Origin: Crocinitomicaceae bacterium
Lineage (GTDB): Bacteria; Bacteroidota; Bacteroidia; Flavobacteriales_G; Salibacteraceae
Direction of reading: 5' to 3'
DNA: 64,000 bases
NCBI GenBank assembly: GCA_002707155.1
Contig: PAME01000001.1
Coordinates: forward strand, 480,029-544,028
Shown here: positions 1 through 9,852 of the stretch, one piece after another
Layout of the letters: each line of letters begins with the position of its first letter
Position numbering within the stretch: the first letter of the stretch is position 1
Made by a program: the position numbers and the translations under genes
Notes under the pieces: model-generated
The model's database searches: none
The model's input: the letters and a program-made list of their open reading frames with translations, nothing else
What the model was told of the DNA's origin: nothing

Positions 1-674
1 CCGTAGATTCCATTTAAAATTCCACGCAACACAAAGGGTCTGCGAATAAAACCCGGCGTAGCACCAACGAGCTGCATGGTTTTTATGATAAACCGCTTAG
101 AATAAAGGGCTAGACGAATACTGTTGTTGATAAGCGCAATGGCAATGATGAGCAATAAGATGCTAAAAACAATAATCACCATGGAAATATTTTTGATGTT
201 TTCGCTGACCAACGAAACCAAATCACGCTGATAAAACACTTCTTTTATTCGAGGGTTTTTCATGAGTTCTGCTTCTATCCAACTCAAACTATCGGGATTA
301 GCATATTCTGCATTTAATCGAACTTCGATGGAAGCAAGCAAAGGGTTGTAGCCCAAAAAGTCAACAAAGTCTTCCCCTAAATCAGCCGTCAATTCTTTTG
401 CAGCGCGCTCTTTATCAATGTATTCGGTAGCTTTTACATAGCTTGCCGCATCTAAGGATTTTTGGAATTTAACTATGTCTACTTCTTTTACCTGATCTTT
501 TAGAATTACAGAAAAGCCAATGTTTTCTTTTACATAATTGGATACGCGTTTGGCTTGTAATAAAATTAACCCTAAAATACCGAGCATAAAAAGCACTAAA
601 CTGATGCTGATGATTGCAGTGAAATAGGACGAGTTTAATCGTTTTTTAGAGAAGCGTTCTTCCGCTGTAGCCAT
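1..674 (-). CDS. ftsX: Cell division protein FtsX, ABC-type permease (3' end cut by window)
   Basis: FtsX is the permease-like partner of the FtsE ATPase. In the inner membrane the pair controls peptidoglycan hydrolases at the septum. About 224 codons are visible, read from an ATG at 674 and running off the left edge. The protein starts MATAEERFSKKRLNSSYF, then has one membrane helix (about residues 18-42), a soluble extracellular domain (about 45-150), a second helix (about 163-183), and the start of the permease core with the MQLVGATPGFIRRPF stretch typical of FtsX. It is transcribed divergently from leuS. Identification rests on this architecture and the core motif; confidence is high although the C-terminus is missing. 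Confidence 0.9.
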   Translation of the reverse strand, partial: MATAEERFSKKRLNSSYFTAIISISLVLFMLGILGLILLQAKRVSNYVKENIGFSVILKDQVKEVDIVKFQKSLDAASYVKATEYIDKERAAKELTADLGEDFVDFLGYNPLLASIEVRLNAEYANPDSLSWIEAELMKNPRIKEVFYQRDLVSLVSENIKNISMVIIVFSILLLIIAIALINNSIRLALYSKRFIIKTMQLVGATPGFIRRPFVLRGILNGIY

Positions 675-743
675 AGGTTTTCTTGTATTCCTTGGACAGC
701 TAAAATAACAATTTAATCGGCGACCCTAAAGATGGAGTAATGT

Positions 744-751
744 TACTTTTG
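744..751 (+). promoter_or_regulatory. Bacteroidota -7 promoter box upstream of leuS
   Basis: TACTTTTG fits the Bacteroidota sigma-A -7 consensus TAnnTTTG and lies about 40 bp before the leuS ATG. I see no good -33 TTG at the usual spacing. The sequence after it (TTTGTACAC, then GTAAATAAA) recurs at the gcvP promoter. Consensus from established knowledge; use as a promoter is inferred. Confidence 0.5.
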
Positions 752-791
752 TACACTTTTTTGTAAATAAAGCATCCCCCAATAAACAGGT

Positions 792-3371
792 ATGAAGGCA
801 TACGATTTTAGTACGATAGAGGCCAAGTGGAGAAAGCAATGGCAGGAAGACAAAGTCTACAGAATCGAGAACAACTCGGAGAAACCCAAATTCTACGTGT
901 TAGATATGTTTCCATACCCATCTGGCGCAGGCCTGCATGTAGGCCATCCCCTAGGATATATTGCTTCAGATATTTATTCTCGATTCAAAAGAGCGAACGG
1001 TTTTAATGTTTTGCATCCCATGGGTTATGATGCTTTTGGGTTACCAGCAGAGCAATATGCAATTCAAACTGGACAGCATCCTGCAAAAACTACAGAAGAA
1101 AATATTGCTAGATACAGAGAGCAATTGGATTTAATCGGATTTTCTTACGACTGGAGCAGGGAAGTAAGGACGAGTGATCCTAAATATTACAAATGGACAC
1201 AGTGGATTTTTATTCAACTGTTTAATGCTTGGTTCAACAATTCAACCCAAAAAGCGGAGTCTATTGACAACTTGATATCCAAATTCGAGAAAGAGGGCAA
1301 CGCTAGTGTGAATGCCGCAAATGATGCAGATTATACTTTTTCTGGAGAAGATTGGAAAGGGTATTCTGAAAAACGCCAACAAGAAATTTTACTGGATTAT
1401 CGCTTGACCTATATTTCAAATAGTATGGTGAATTGGTGTCCAGCATTGGGAACTGTATTGGCTAATGATGAAATTAAAGATGGCGTTTCTGAACGAGGTG
1501 GACATCCTGTAGAACAACGAAAAATGCGACAATGGAGTATGCGTATTTCTGCCTACTCGGAGCGTTTGTTGCAGGGCTTAAACGACCTAGACTGGACCGA
1601 TTCTCTGAAAGAAATTCAACGCAATTGGATTGGTAAAAGTGTGGGTGCCGCAGTGCATTTTCAAGTGGCCGATTCTAATCATAAACTGGAAATATTTACA
1701 ACGCGACCGGATACCATTTTCGGTGCTACTTTTATGGTAATTGCGCCGGAGCATGATTTGGTTGTTGAGTTAACTTCTGAATATCAAAAAACGGCAGTTG
1801 AGGATTACATTGCTCAAGCCAAAGCCAAAACCGAGCGGGATAGAATGTCGGATGTAAAGAACATTACCGGAGTTTTTACGGGGAGTTATGTTGAACACCC
1901 ATTTTCTGGAGAAAAATTACCGATTTGGATTGCAGATTACGTATTGGCAGGTTATGGAACAGGTGCTGTTATGGCTGTTCCGAGTGGAGACCAGCGCGAC
2001 TGGGACTTTGCAAACCATTTTGGTCTGTCTATTCCAGCAGTTATTGAAGGTTCTGATGTTTCAAAAGGTGCAAATGAAGATAAAGGTGGCGTTTTGATGA
2101 ATTCTGATTTCCTAAACGGAATGAAAGTAAAGGATGCAATCAAAAAAATGCTTTATGAATTAGAGGCAAAAGGCATTGGAGAAAAGCAAGTAAACTACCG
2201 CATGCGCGATGCAGTTTTTAGCCGTCAACGCTATTGGGGTGAACCCGTTCCTATGTACTTTAAGGATGGAGTTCCTTATCCGGTTGCGGAAAAAGACTTG
2301 CCTATTGTACTTCCAGAAGTAGATAAATATTTACCAACTGAAGACGGTCAGCCACCTTTAGGGCACGCAAAAGACTTTACGTATTCTCCAGAAGGCGACG
2401 AGGAGAAATATCCTATCGAATTGAATACCATGCCGGGTTGGGCTGGAAGTTCATGGTATTTTATGCGTTACATGGATGCTAATAACCCCGATGAATTTGT
2501 TTCTAAAGAAGCAATCGATTATTGGCAAAATGTGGACGTTTATTTGGGTGGAGCTGAACACGCAACTGGACATTTGCTGTATTTCCGTTTTTGGACAAAA
2601 GTACTTAGCGATTTAGGATTTGTACCTTTTGATGAACCTGCTAAAAAGCTGATTAATCAGGGGATGATTCAAGCGGAGGATGGTCAAAAAATGAGCAAAC
2701 GCTATGGAAATGTTGTAAATCCTGATGATGTAATTACAGATTATGGAGCAGATACATTGCGTTTGCACGAAATGTTCTTAGGGCCCATTGAACAAAGTAA
2801 ACCATGGAATACTAAGGGTATTGAAGGGGTTCACCGTTTCTTGAAAAAGTTATGGCGCCTATTGCGCGACAACGAGGGAAATTTTTTGGTTTCTAAAGAA
2901 AAGGCGACGAAAGATGAACTAAAAACCTTGCACAAAACAATCAAGAAAGTATCCGACGATAACGAACGCTTTTCATTTAATACTTCGGTTTCTACTTTTA
3001 TGATTGCAGTAAATGAGCTCTCGGATTTAAAATGCAACAAACAAGAAATCATTGAACCTTTGTTGGTTTTAATGCACCCTCATACTCCTTATATAACTGA
3101 GGAAATTTGGTCATTATTGGGGAATGCAGAAAGTATAGTTTTTGCCGAATGGCCATTATTTGATGGAAGTCATTTAATAGAAAGTAATTATGCCTATCCA
3201 GTTTCTTTCAACGGTAAAATGCGGTTCAAGATGGAGCTGCCACTTGATTTAGACAAAAATGAAATTGAAAAAGCAGTTTTAACCTCCGATAATGCCGCTA
3301 AGTACCTAGAGGGAAAAACACCAAAAAAGGTAATTGTAGTTCCCGGTAAAATTGTCAATATTGTGCTTTAG
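792..3371 (+). CDS. leuS: Leucyl-tRNA synthetase
   Basis: Class Ia aminoacyl-tRNA synthetase that charges tRNA-Leu in the cytoplasm. The 859-residue protein shows the HIGH-type signature HVGH at residues 49-52 inside a [14 protein letters not shown] context, and the KMSKS loop as KMSKR at 633-637. Between them lie the CP1 editing domain ([12 protein letters not shown] around 300) and the [10 protein letters not shown] stretch shared by bacterial LeuRS. A lysine-rich anticodon-binding region and a short C-terminal domain follow. The length is typical of bacterial LeuRS. It is transcribed alone from a TAnnTTTG promoter; the TonB receptor gene starts 24 bp after its stop, so read-through is possible. 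Very secure call. Confidence 0.98.
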   Translation: MKAYDFSTIEAKWRKQWQEDKVYRIENNSEKPKFYVLDMFPYPSGAGLHVGHPLGYIASDIYSRFKRANGFNVLHPMGYDAFGLPAEQYAIQTGQHPAKTTEENIARYREQLDLIGFSYDWSREVRTSDPKYYKWTQWIFIQLFNAWFNNSTQKAESIDNLISKFEKEGNASVNAANDADYTFSGEDWKGYSEKRQQEILLDYRLTYISNSMVNWCPALGTVLANDEIKDGVSERGGHPVEQRKMRQWSMRISAYSERLLQGLNDLDWTDSLKEIQRNWIGKSVGAAVHFQVADSNHKLEIFTTRPDTIFGATFMVIAPEHDLVVELTSEYQKTAVEDYIAQAKAKTERDRMSDVKNITGVFTGSYVEHPFSGEKLPIWIADYVLAGYGTGAVMAVPSGDQRDWDFANHFGLSIPAVIEGSDVSKGANEDKGGVLMNSDFLNGMKVKDAIKKMLYELEAKGIGEKQVNYRMRDAVFSRQRYWGEPVPMYFKDGVPYPVAEKDLPIVLPEVDKYLPTEDGQPPLGHAKDFTYSPEGDEEKYPIELNTMPGWAGSSWYFMRYMDANNPDEFVSKEAIDYWQNVDVYLGGAEHATGHLLYFRFWTKVLSDLGFVPFDEPAKKLINQGMIQAEDGQKMSKRYGNVVNPDDVITDYGADTLRLHEMFLGPIEQSKPWNTKGIEGVHRFLKKLWRLLRDNEGNFLVSKEKATKDELKTLHKTIKKVSDDNERFSFNTSVSTFMIAVNELSDLKCNKQEIIEPLLVLMHPHTPYITEEIWSLLGNAESIVFAEWPLFDGSHLIESNYAYPVSFNGKMRFKMELPLDLDKNEIEKAVLTSDNAAKYLEGKTPKKVIVVPGKIVNIVL

Positions 3372-3395
3372 TAAGTACTGTAAATAAATTATTAT

Positions 3396-5378
3396 ATGAA
3401 GTATTTTATAAACGCATTATTAATCACCTGTACTTCAATAGTATATGCTCAAGAGGTGGATACGAGCATCACATTTAAAGCATTTACAGTTCAAGGTATT
3501 CGTCAAGACGATTCCTTACTAAATCAACCAGCAAACCCTTATTTGATTGAAAATGCTGAAGTGAGAAATACTCCAGTTCAATCCACTTCCGACCTGTTAG
3601 ATAATGCAGTGGGCATTGATATTAGAAGCAGAAGCGGGCTAGGCGTTCAAAGTGATTTAAGTATTCGCGGTGGTACCTATGATCAGTCATTATTGATGAT
3701 AGATGGAGTAAAAATGTCGGATCCGCAAACGGGTCACCACATGATGAATGCTCCGTTATTTATTGATCAAGTTGAACGTATTGAGCAAATTAATAATGGC
3801 GGGTCTCGTTGGTTTGGTCCATATGCTTTTAGTGGCGCTGTAAACCTAATTACTAAAAGAGCGGACTCGAGTAATCTACAATTACGATTGTCAGGTGGAG
3901 ATTTTGGCTATTTAGATGCAGGGGTATCGGGTTCTGCAGTGACAGAGAATACAAGCACAACAGTAAGTCTTAATCGAAGACAAAGCTTCGGATATATTAG
4001 CAATACCGATTTTGACATGAACAATCTATTTGTGAGCTCAAACGTTGATGTAAAGGAAATGACCTTTAAGTTCAATGGCGGAATTACGGATAAAAACTTC
4101 GGAGCACAGAACTTTTATACTGCGAACTTTCCGAGTCAATACGAAGCTACTAGAACTTATTTTGCTTCCTTGCAAACCACGCTGGATTTAGGTAAATTAA
4201 AAATCACCCCTAGAGCATACTATAGAAGGCATTATGATCGCTTTGAATTGTTTAGAGAAGGAACTGGATGGTACGAGAAAAGAGGAGAATTTTTAGTTTT
4301 GGACAGAGCTAGAGATACTGTTCCCGGCTGGTATGGCGGACCAAATTATCACCGAAATGAAGTAAGAGCTGGCGAGTTAAATTTGGCTTATACTTCCAAA
4401 TTTGGTCAAACCTATATTGGTGGAGAATACCGTCACGAGCTAGTTTGGAGTAATAACTTGGGAGAGCCATCAGATACGATTGAGGATTATGGCAATGCTC
4501 TTTACACAAAAGCAGCTGATAGAGAGAATACAAGTTTGTTTTTTGAACATAATGTAAAGGTGAGGAAGTTTAGAATTTCAGCCGGACTGCTCGCCAATTT
4601 TCATTCAGATTATGGAAACGATGTATTTCCTGGAGCTGATGTGAGTTATGAATTAACCAAAAAAATTGATTTGTTTGCTGGTGCAAATCGCAACATGCGC
4701 TTTCCAACCTATACTGATTTATACTATAATTTGGGAGGTGCAGTTGGAAGTATTGACTTAGTTCCAGAGCAATCTCAGAATTATCAATTTGGTTTGAAGT
4801 ATAATAACTACTGGTTTTCAGGAACCGTAACGGGTTTTTATCGCCAAGGCCAAAACTTGATTGATTGGGTGCGTAAAAATGGATCGGTTATTACGGAAGC
4901 TTCTAATTTAACAGCCGTCAATTTTATCGGAGTAGAAACGGAGGCACGAATGAACTTGAAGCAATTATACAATTCAAAGGATGCCTTCTTTAATGGTGTT
5001 ACCTTTCGCTATACAGGAATGTCAGCCGACCAATCTAGCGAAGGGTTTGAGTCAAATTATGTGTTAGATTATTTGAAGCATAAACTAAACGTTGGAGTTG
5101 ATCACTCATTAACGGGTCGATTAAATATGGCTTGGAATGTACGCTATCAATATCGTGAAGGAGGCTATTTTAATTCAGCAACAGGCTCAGAGGTTGCTTT
5201 TGGTGGGTATACTCTGGTTGATTTGCGTTTGTATCAAGAGACTAAAGTGGCCTATTGGTATATTGAGGCGGCCAACCTGTTTAATCAGCAATATGAAGAT
5301 ATAGGGTTTGTTCAGCAACCAGGCCGTTGGCTGAGAGCTGGAGTTAAATATAATATCGGCTTTAAAAAGAAGGGCTAG
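3396..5378 (+). CDS. TonB-dependent outer membrane receptor (plug + barrel)
   Basis: Outer-membrane active transporter driven by TonB-ExbBD. It has an N-terminal signal peptide (residues 1-18, MKYFINALLITCTSIVYA) and a TonB-box-like TFKAFTVQG near 27. The plug domain lies at about 55-155 (SIRGGTYDQSLLMIDGVKM, then GAVNLITKRA), followed by a long beta-barrel ending in a terminal strand (LRAGVKYNIGF). At 660 residues without an N-terminal carboxypeptidase-like domain it resembles BtuB-size receptors rather than SusC. The substrate cannot be read from sequence. It follows leuS by 24 bp and converges with the PKD lipoprotein gene, overlapping its stop by 4 bp. Confidence 0.9.
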   Translation: MKYFINALLITCTSIVYAQEVDTSITFKAFTVQGIRQDDSLLNQPANPYLIENAEVRNTPVQSTSDLLDNAVGIDIRSRSGLGVQSDLSIRGGTYDQSLLMIDGVKMSDPQTGHHMMNAPLFIDQVERIEQINNGGSRWFGPYAFSGAVNLITKRADSSNLQLRLSGGDFGYLDAGVSGSAVTENTSTTVSLNRRQSFGYISNTDFDMNNLFVSSNVDVKEMTFKFNGGITDKNFGAQNFYTANFPSQYEATRTYFASLQTTLDLGKLKITPRAYYRRHYDRFELFREGTGWYEKRGEFLVLDRARDTVPGWYGGPNYHRNEVRAGELNLAYTSKFGQTYIGGEYRHELVWSNNLGEPSDTIEDYGNALYTKAADRENTSLFFEHNVKVRKFRISAGLLANFHSDYGNDVFPGADVSYELTKKIDLFAGANRNMRFPTYTDLYYNLGGAVGSIDLVPEQSQNYQFGLKYNNYWFSGTVTGFYRQGQNLIDWVRKNGSVITEASNLTAVNFIGVETEARMNLKQLYNSKDAFFNGVTFRYTGMSADQSSEGFESNYVLDYLKHKLNVGVDHSLTGRLNMAWNVRYQYREGGYFNSATGSEVAFGGYTLVDLRLYQETKVAYWYIEAANLFNQQYEDIGFVQQPGRWLRAGVKYNIGFKKKG

Positions 5379-6034
5379 CTTTTTACACCCGTAAAACGAA
5401 TTACCCAAGGAGTATCTTCATTCTGCGGGTCTGTTCCAGTTAGCGTCAGCGTTAGGTTACCAGAGGCATGAGAAAAAGACCCAGTAACGGTTTTCATATT
5501 TGCTAAACGCGCCGGTATAAGGTTGTTTAGCTCAGAGAAAGTAAGCTCTGCATTGGTTCCAATTGCTCGAGTATCAAACCCACCCCTTGGTATAAATACG
5601 GTAAACTCTTTTAGGTTCTTTGCGTAAATCTGGCACCCACCATTATAAGTGTTGCTGAGTGCAGTATCAATAGGATAAGTTTCTAAAAAAGACCCTTCAT
5701 AATTGCCTACGATAAGATTGGTTAATGGAATACTGATAAGTTCTATGTGTCTTGTAAGTTGATCTTCGCCTTTATCTCCTTTTACCGTCAAAGAAACTTT
5801 ATAAGTGCCTACACTTGTATAGGTATGTTCTGGGCTAGGCTCGTTTGAGAATTCGCCATCACCAAATTGATAATCATATTGATTGGCGAGTTCGGAGCAA
5901 TCTTTAAAGGTAATGGGCTCATTTATTTCTAGAATTCCTGAGGGCTCAACAAAGCATGCCACGGGTCGCTTTTTATTGCAGGCAATTAGTCCTAAAAGAA
6001 ATACAATAGAGAAAATAAGGTAAAAGCGCTTCAT
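5375..6034 (-). CDS. PKD-domain lipoprotein, unknown function
   Basis: Predicted 219-residue lipoprotein. I chose the ATG at 6034 because it gives MKRFYLIFSIVFLLGLIAC, a clean signal peptide with lipobox LIAC and Cys19. The longer frame from 6073 would run through the terminator hairpin of the upstream gene. After the Cys there is a PKD-like beta-sandwich (about 28-95, with YQFGDGEFSNEPSPEHTYTS). A C-terminal region (about 100-219) contains GNYEGSF and TVTGSFSHASGNLTLTLTG, similar in style to small Bacteroidota lipoproteins such as the one at 31685-32212. It probably sits in the outer membrane. No catalytic motif is visible. Confidence 0.8.
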   Translation of the reverse strand: MKRFYLIFSIVFLLGLIACNKKRPVACFVEPSGILEINEPITFKDCSELANQYDYQFGDGEFSNEPSPEHTYTSVGTYKVSLTVKGDKGEDQLTRHIELISIPLTNLIVGNYEGSFLETYPIDTALSNTYNGGCQIYAKNLKEFTVFIPRGGFDTRAIGTNAELTFSELNNLIPARLANMKTVTGSFSHASGNLTLTLTGTDPQNEDTPWVIRFTGVKS

Positions 6035-6055
6035 TAGGTCAAAATTAGCCATAAA

Positions 6056-6084
6056 AAAAGGGAAGCATGTCATGCTTCCCTTTT
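6056..6084 (-). terminator. Rho-independent terminator after the PpiD-like gene
   Basis: A perfect 13-bp inverted repeat (6056-6068 and 6072-6084, AAAAGGGAAGCAT with a 3-nt loop) is followed on the minus strand by a run of T. It sits just past the stop of the PpiD-like gene and before the lipoprotein start. The flanking A and T tracts could also let it work on the plus strand. Confidence 0.85.
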
Positions 6085-6101
6085 AAGTTTCTTAGTGATT
6101 C

Positions 6102-8219
6102 TTAATAGAATTTCGAACGGCTATCAGTAATATTCGCTGATTCTTTTAAGGCTTCAAATACTTCTACATCAACTCTTGATCCGTAATTACGTTTGATTTG
6201 GTCTTGAACAAAACTAAGGTCAGAAGCTTCTGGAGCTTCTCCTATTAGGTCAAGACGAATAACGTACACTCCATTTTCTCCTACAATTGCTTTTGAGGTT
6301 TCACCTTGAGGCATTCCAAAGGCAATTCCTAGTACTTTGTTTTCAGGACCTATTCCAGTAATTGAGAACATATTAAATGAAATATCATTTGAGGCTTGTA
6401 TTTCTTTTCCAACATTTTGCGCGGCCTCTTCAAGGTTAGAAAAAGAACCCAGTTTAGAAAGAATTACATCCGACTTCTTTTCGCTAATTACTTTTTCCCT
6501 AACAAGTTCTTCAACTTCTGTAAAAGGCAATGTTCCTTTGTCTTTTACACTTGTTACTGCAGCAACCACAAATTGATTTCCCATTTCAAATGGTTCAGAA
6601 ACTTTTCCTACTTCGTTATCATATACCCAACGAATAACCGTTCTTGGGTTTTCAATACTTCCTAGTACTTTGTCACCTTCCTTGATTGTGCTGTAATCAA
6701 ACGATTCTATGCTTTGATCTTCTGACAATGCAGTTTTAAAAGCTTCTAAATTGCTATTGTTGATTGAAAATGCACTTGCCTTATTGTATGCCTCATCAAA
6801 AGTTTCGTTACTTGGCTCTACAAGTCGCGTAACGGTTACCAGCTCAACTTTTTCTTTTTCCTCAGTTTTGTCCAAAATATCAATGATGTGAATCCCAAAT
6901 TGCGTAGTAACAATTACGATATCATCTTTTTTCGTTTCAGAATCAAAACAGATGTCGTTAAACTCTTGAACCATTTTTCCTTGCGTAAACCACTCTAGGT
7001 TTCCACCATTTTGTGCTGATCCAAAATCCTCACTAAACTCAGTCGCCATGGCAGCAAAATCAGCTCCTTTGTCAAGCTCTATTTTGATGCTGTCAGCTCT
7101 TGCTTGTAGCATGCTAGTATCAGATTCGGGTTTTAATGTTAATAGTACGTGACGAGCATTTACTGAGTCAGCAACAAATTGAACACCGGTCTTTTTTGAA
7201 ATATTATAGCTGTTTTGCAATAAGTAAGGGCCAAATACAGAACCAATTGAAGCGTTAAAAATCAATGAATCTAAACCAGCGGGTAATTCATAACGTCCGA
7301 AAAGGTTAAAAGAACGCTCAGGATTGTCTGAATTTTGATAAACAAATAGTGTATCATTTTCAGCTCCTTTAAAAGCGTCAATTTGATTAGCCACCTCATT
7401 ATTAGCATCTTCAAAATCTTTAGGAGAAGGGTTTACAGAAAACACAGCAACCTTTGCTCCTCGCATTGTTTCTTCTTGTTGAAAAACTTTTTCTTTTTTG
7501 TGTTTATTATAATATGACTTTAAATCACTCTCATCAACCGTTACATCTTCTTCAGAAATATCCGAATAGTTCATTCCAGTCCAAGAAAGGTTAATTCGTT
7601 GGTTTTCTTCAGTATTTTGAACTTGCGCAGCAAAGCTGCTTCCAATTAGACCTTCTTTTATTAGTTCAGTGTATTTGCTTGAAAGCGCATCTAAACGTAT
7701 CGCGTCTTCAATAGGCAACCAAGTGTCTTTTTGATCTCCGGCCATAACGTTTTTTACATAAAGTAAAACCTTGTTATTGTCGAGTCTACCCGTTTCTAGG
7801 TTTTGAAACTGCTCGTAAACTCTTCCGGTTTGAGGATTAGTAAAAAACTGGTTTAGCACTTTATTCTGATCGTTATTCTTGATTTGATCAAACAACTCTT
7901 CTGGGGCAACGGAAAGACCAAGCTTCTCATATTCTTTAAAAAGAACCTTATTTTGGATAAAGCGGTTCCATGCTCTGTTGCGAGCATCATCCATTTGTTC
8001 TGGAGTAAGCGTTTGATCTCCTCCAATTTTCCGAACCATTGCTTCGAATTCAGCATATTCTATTTTATCACCAGCGATTTCACCCACTGTAGTGTCTTGT
8101 TTGTTTAACAAACTAGTGTTTCCACTTAATAAGTCACCACCTACAAACAAAACCATCGCTACGCCAATTGTGCCAATTAGCAGACCTGATCTTTTTCTAA
8201 TGCTATTTATAACAGCCAT
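6102..8219 (-). CDS. PpiD/SurA-type peptidylprolyl isomerase, membrane-anchored foldase
   Basis: Periplasmic chaperone/foldase for outer-membrane proteins. The 705-residue protein starts MAVINSIRKRSGLLIG with one N-terminal helix (about 12-31), as in PpiD. A SurA-N-like helical region follows (about 40-230). A parvulin rotamase domain lies at about 350-455 (NARHVLLTLKPES, then GGNLEWFTQGKMVQEF and TQFGIHIIDIL). A second, degenerate parvulin-like segment and a C-terminal tail follow. It is the last gene of the lptC/CorC operon and ends at a strong terminator. Domain order and length match flavobacterial SurA-N-terminal-domain proteins; the exact symbol is uncertain. Confidence 0.9.
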   Translation of the reverse strand: MAVINSIRKRSGLLIGTIGVAMVLFVGGDLLSGNTSLLNKQDTTVGEIAGDKIEYAEFEAMVRKIGGDQTLTPEQMDDARNRAWNRFIQNKVLFKEYEKLGLSVAPEELFDQIKNNDQNKVLNQFFTNPQTGRVYEQFQNLETGRLDNNKVLLYVKNVMAGDQKDTWLPIEDAIRLDALSSKYTELIKEGLIGSSFAAQVQNTEENQRINLSWTGMNYSDISEEDVTVDESDLKSYYNKHKKEKVFQQEETMRGAKVAVFSVNPSPKDFEDANNEVANQIDAFKGAENDTLFVYQNSDNPERSFNLFGRYELPAGLDSLIFNASIGSVFGPYLLQNSYNISKKTGVQFVADSVNARHVLLTLKPESDTSMLQARADSIKIELDKGADFAAMATEFSEDFGSAQNGGNLEWFTQGKMVQEFNDICFDSETKKDDIVIVTTQFGIHIIDILDKTEEKEKVELVTVTRLVEPSNETFDEAYNKASAFSINNSNLEAFKTALSEDQSIESFDYSTIKEGDKVLGSIENPRTVIRWVYDNEVGKVSEPFEMGNQFVVAAVTSVKDKGTLPFTEVEELVREKVISEKKSDVILSKLGSFSNLEEAAQNVGKEIQASNDISFNMFSITGIGPENKVLGIAFGMPQGETSKAIVGENGVYVIRLDLIGEAPEASDLSFVQDQIKRNYGSRVDVEVFEALKESANITDSRSKFY

Positions 8220-8335
8220 TCTATTACTTTCTTAAAATTGGGTTGCGAATATACAATCTATAATGGTTAATGTAAAATTTGGAAGATTATTGTAAGAATC
8301 TGATAAACAAATAATTACAGTCTTTAAAATTAAAT

Positions 8336-9604
8336 TTAAGTGTCCGTTTCAACAATACGGAGATCGATAAGGTCAATTTTGTTTTCCTCAACAATCAGAA
8401 TTTCAAACTTATACGGTGCTATATTTATAACCTCACCCTTCTCAGGGATGCTTCCTGAAGCATTTATTATTAAACCACCTAACGTTTCATATTCCTCGCT
8501 AGAAGGAAGCGTCAAGTTGTAGTTCTCGTTAAGATAATCGATTTCCAATCGAGCACTGAACTGATAGTGTTCATCATTAATCACATTTTCAGTGTATTCC
8601 TCTTTATCGTGTTCATCTTCAATTTCACCAACCAACTCTTCAATGATGTCTTCGGTGCTAAGTATTCCCGCTGTTCCTCCAAACTCATCCAATACAACCG
8701 CAATACTTCGTTTGTTTTTAATTAGAATTGACATTGCTTCATTTGCAGACATTGCTTCTGGTATTAAGGATACAGGCAATAAAATATTTTTAATTGTTTT
8801 GGGCTTTTTGAGCAATTCAAAGGAATGGACATAACCAATTATATTATCGATATCTTCTCGGTAAATCAAAATCTTGCTTAAGCCAGTTTCGGTAAGTGTT
8901 TTTTTCAGAACTTCAATAGATTCGTTTTCTTCTAAGGCTATAACTTCAGTCCTAGGAATCATACATTCTCGCACCCTAAGCTCACTAAAATCAAGTGCAT
9001 TTTGGAAAATTTGAACTTCATTTTCAATTTCTTCTTTATTGTGCATTGAGTCGGTGGCTTCTTTTACAAAATGGTCGAGATCAACTTTTCCAAAACTAAC
9101 TTCTAGTTCGCCAATATCTTGCTTCATAATTACTCGTAGAATCCAATTAGAATAGATAGTGATGATTCGCACTAAAGGAAAAAGAATAATGTAAAACAAC
9201 ACGGTTGGTAAAGCGAAAAAACTCAGTGTTTTATTAGGGTCTATACGAAAAAGTACTTTGGGTAAAAACTCTGCTGTCACTAAAATTAGCAAGGTGGATA
9301 TAATAGTTTGAAGTAAAAAAACTATGAATGAACTACTAATAAAAACAGCCAAAGGTGGCTCTAAAATGAGGGCTATAAAAATTCCATATATAACGAGTGC
9401 AATATTATTTCCAACGAGCATGGTTGAAATAAAACTGCCTTGATTTTTTAAAAAGAAAGAGAATACTCGAGCTGATATTATGCCCCGTTTTTTTTCCAAC
9501 TCAATTTTGAGTTTGTTGGACGAAACAAAAGCAATTTCCATTCCTGAAAAAAATGCAGAAAAAAGGAGGGTAATAATAACGATTAACCAGGGGCTACTTT
9601 CCAT
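8336..9604 (-). CDS. CorC/HlyC family membrane protein (CNNM + CBS pair)
   Basis: Inner-membrane protein of the hemolysin-C/CorC/CNNM family, linked in other bacteria to Mg2+/Co2+ efflux. The N-terminal DUF21/CNNM region (residues 1-160) has about four hydrophobic segments, including WLIVIITLLFSAFFSGMEIAF and PPLAVFISSSFIVF. Two CBS domains follow (about 205-320, with MIPRTEVIALEENESIEVL and DEFGGTAGILSTEDIIEELV), then a CorC_HlyC domain (about 337-420). GldE of gliding bacteria belongs to the same family, but nothing in the neighbourhood points to gliding, so I do not assign gldE. It lies 44 bp downstream of the small membrane protein gene. Confidence 0.9.
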   Translation of the reverse strand: MESSPWLIVIITLLFSAFFSGMEIAFVSSNKLKIELEKKRGIISARVFSFFLKNQGSFISTMLVGNNIALVIYGIFIALILEPPLAVFISSSFIVFLLQTIISTLLILVTAEFLPKVLFRIDPNKTLSFFALPTVLFYIILFPLVRIITIYSNWILRVIMKQDIGELEVSFGKVDLDHFVKEATDSMHNKEEIENEVQIFQNALDFSELRVRECMIPRTEVIALEENESIEVLKKTLTETGLSKILIYREDIDNIIGYVHSFELLKKPKTIKNILLPVSLIPEAMSANEAMSILIKNKRSIAVVLDEFGGTAGILSTEDIIEELVGEIEDEHDKEEYTENVINDEHYQFSARLEIDYLNENYNLTLPSSEEYETLGGLIINASGSIPEKGEVINIAPYKFEILIVEENKIDLIDLRIVETDT

Positions 9605-9648
9605 TGAATATTAAGCTGTGTCGAAGATAAGAAATCCTGCTAGATTTC

Positions 9649-9846
9649 TTATTTATTCTTATTCATAACAGCATTATGCCTTCTGCGCAGATAGAAAAGA
9701 AATCCTGCAACTACTGGCAATAAGAAAATCATGTATTCTGGTTTTTCGTCACTTGGCAAAGTGAAAAAAGTGTATAGTGCAAATACGGCAGAAAGAATTG
9801 ATACTGCTAGCCAAACATATTGCATGATATTATTATAGCGTTCCAT
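9649..9846 (-). CDS. Small two-helix membrane protein
   Basis: A 65-residue protein with two hydrophobic segments (about 10-29, VWLAVSILSAVFALYTFFTL; and about 38-53, YMIFLLPVVAGFLFYL) and a basic tail (RRRHNAVMNKNK). It starts 6 bp after the lptC stop, in the same direction, so it is probably translated from the same mRNA. This position is why I accept such a short frame. I do not recognise a family with certainty and assign no function; a role with LPS export or the neighbouring CorC protein would be a guess from position. Confidence 0.7.
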   Translation of the reverse strand: MERYNNIMQYVWLAVSILSAVFALYTFFTLPSDEKPEYMIFLLPVVAGFLFYLRRRHNAVMNKNK

Positions 9847-9852
9847 TATTTA

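Noticed and set aside
6035-6073. N-terminal extension of the PKD lipoprotein
   Set aside because: The extra 13 codons overlap the terminator hairpin and put a non-signal sequence before a perfect lipoprotein signal.
8336-9604. Naming the CorC-like gene gldE
   Set aside because: GldE is in the same family, but no other gld gene is nearby and the gene sits in the lptC operon; family-level name only.
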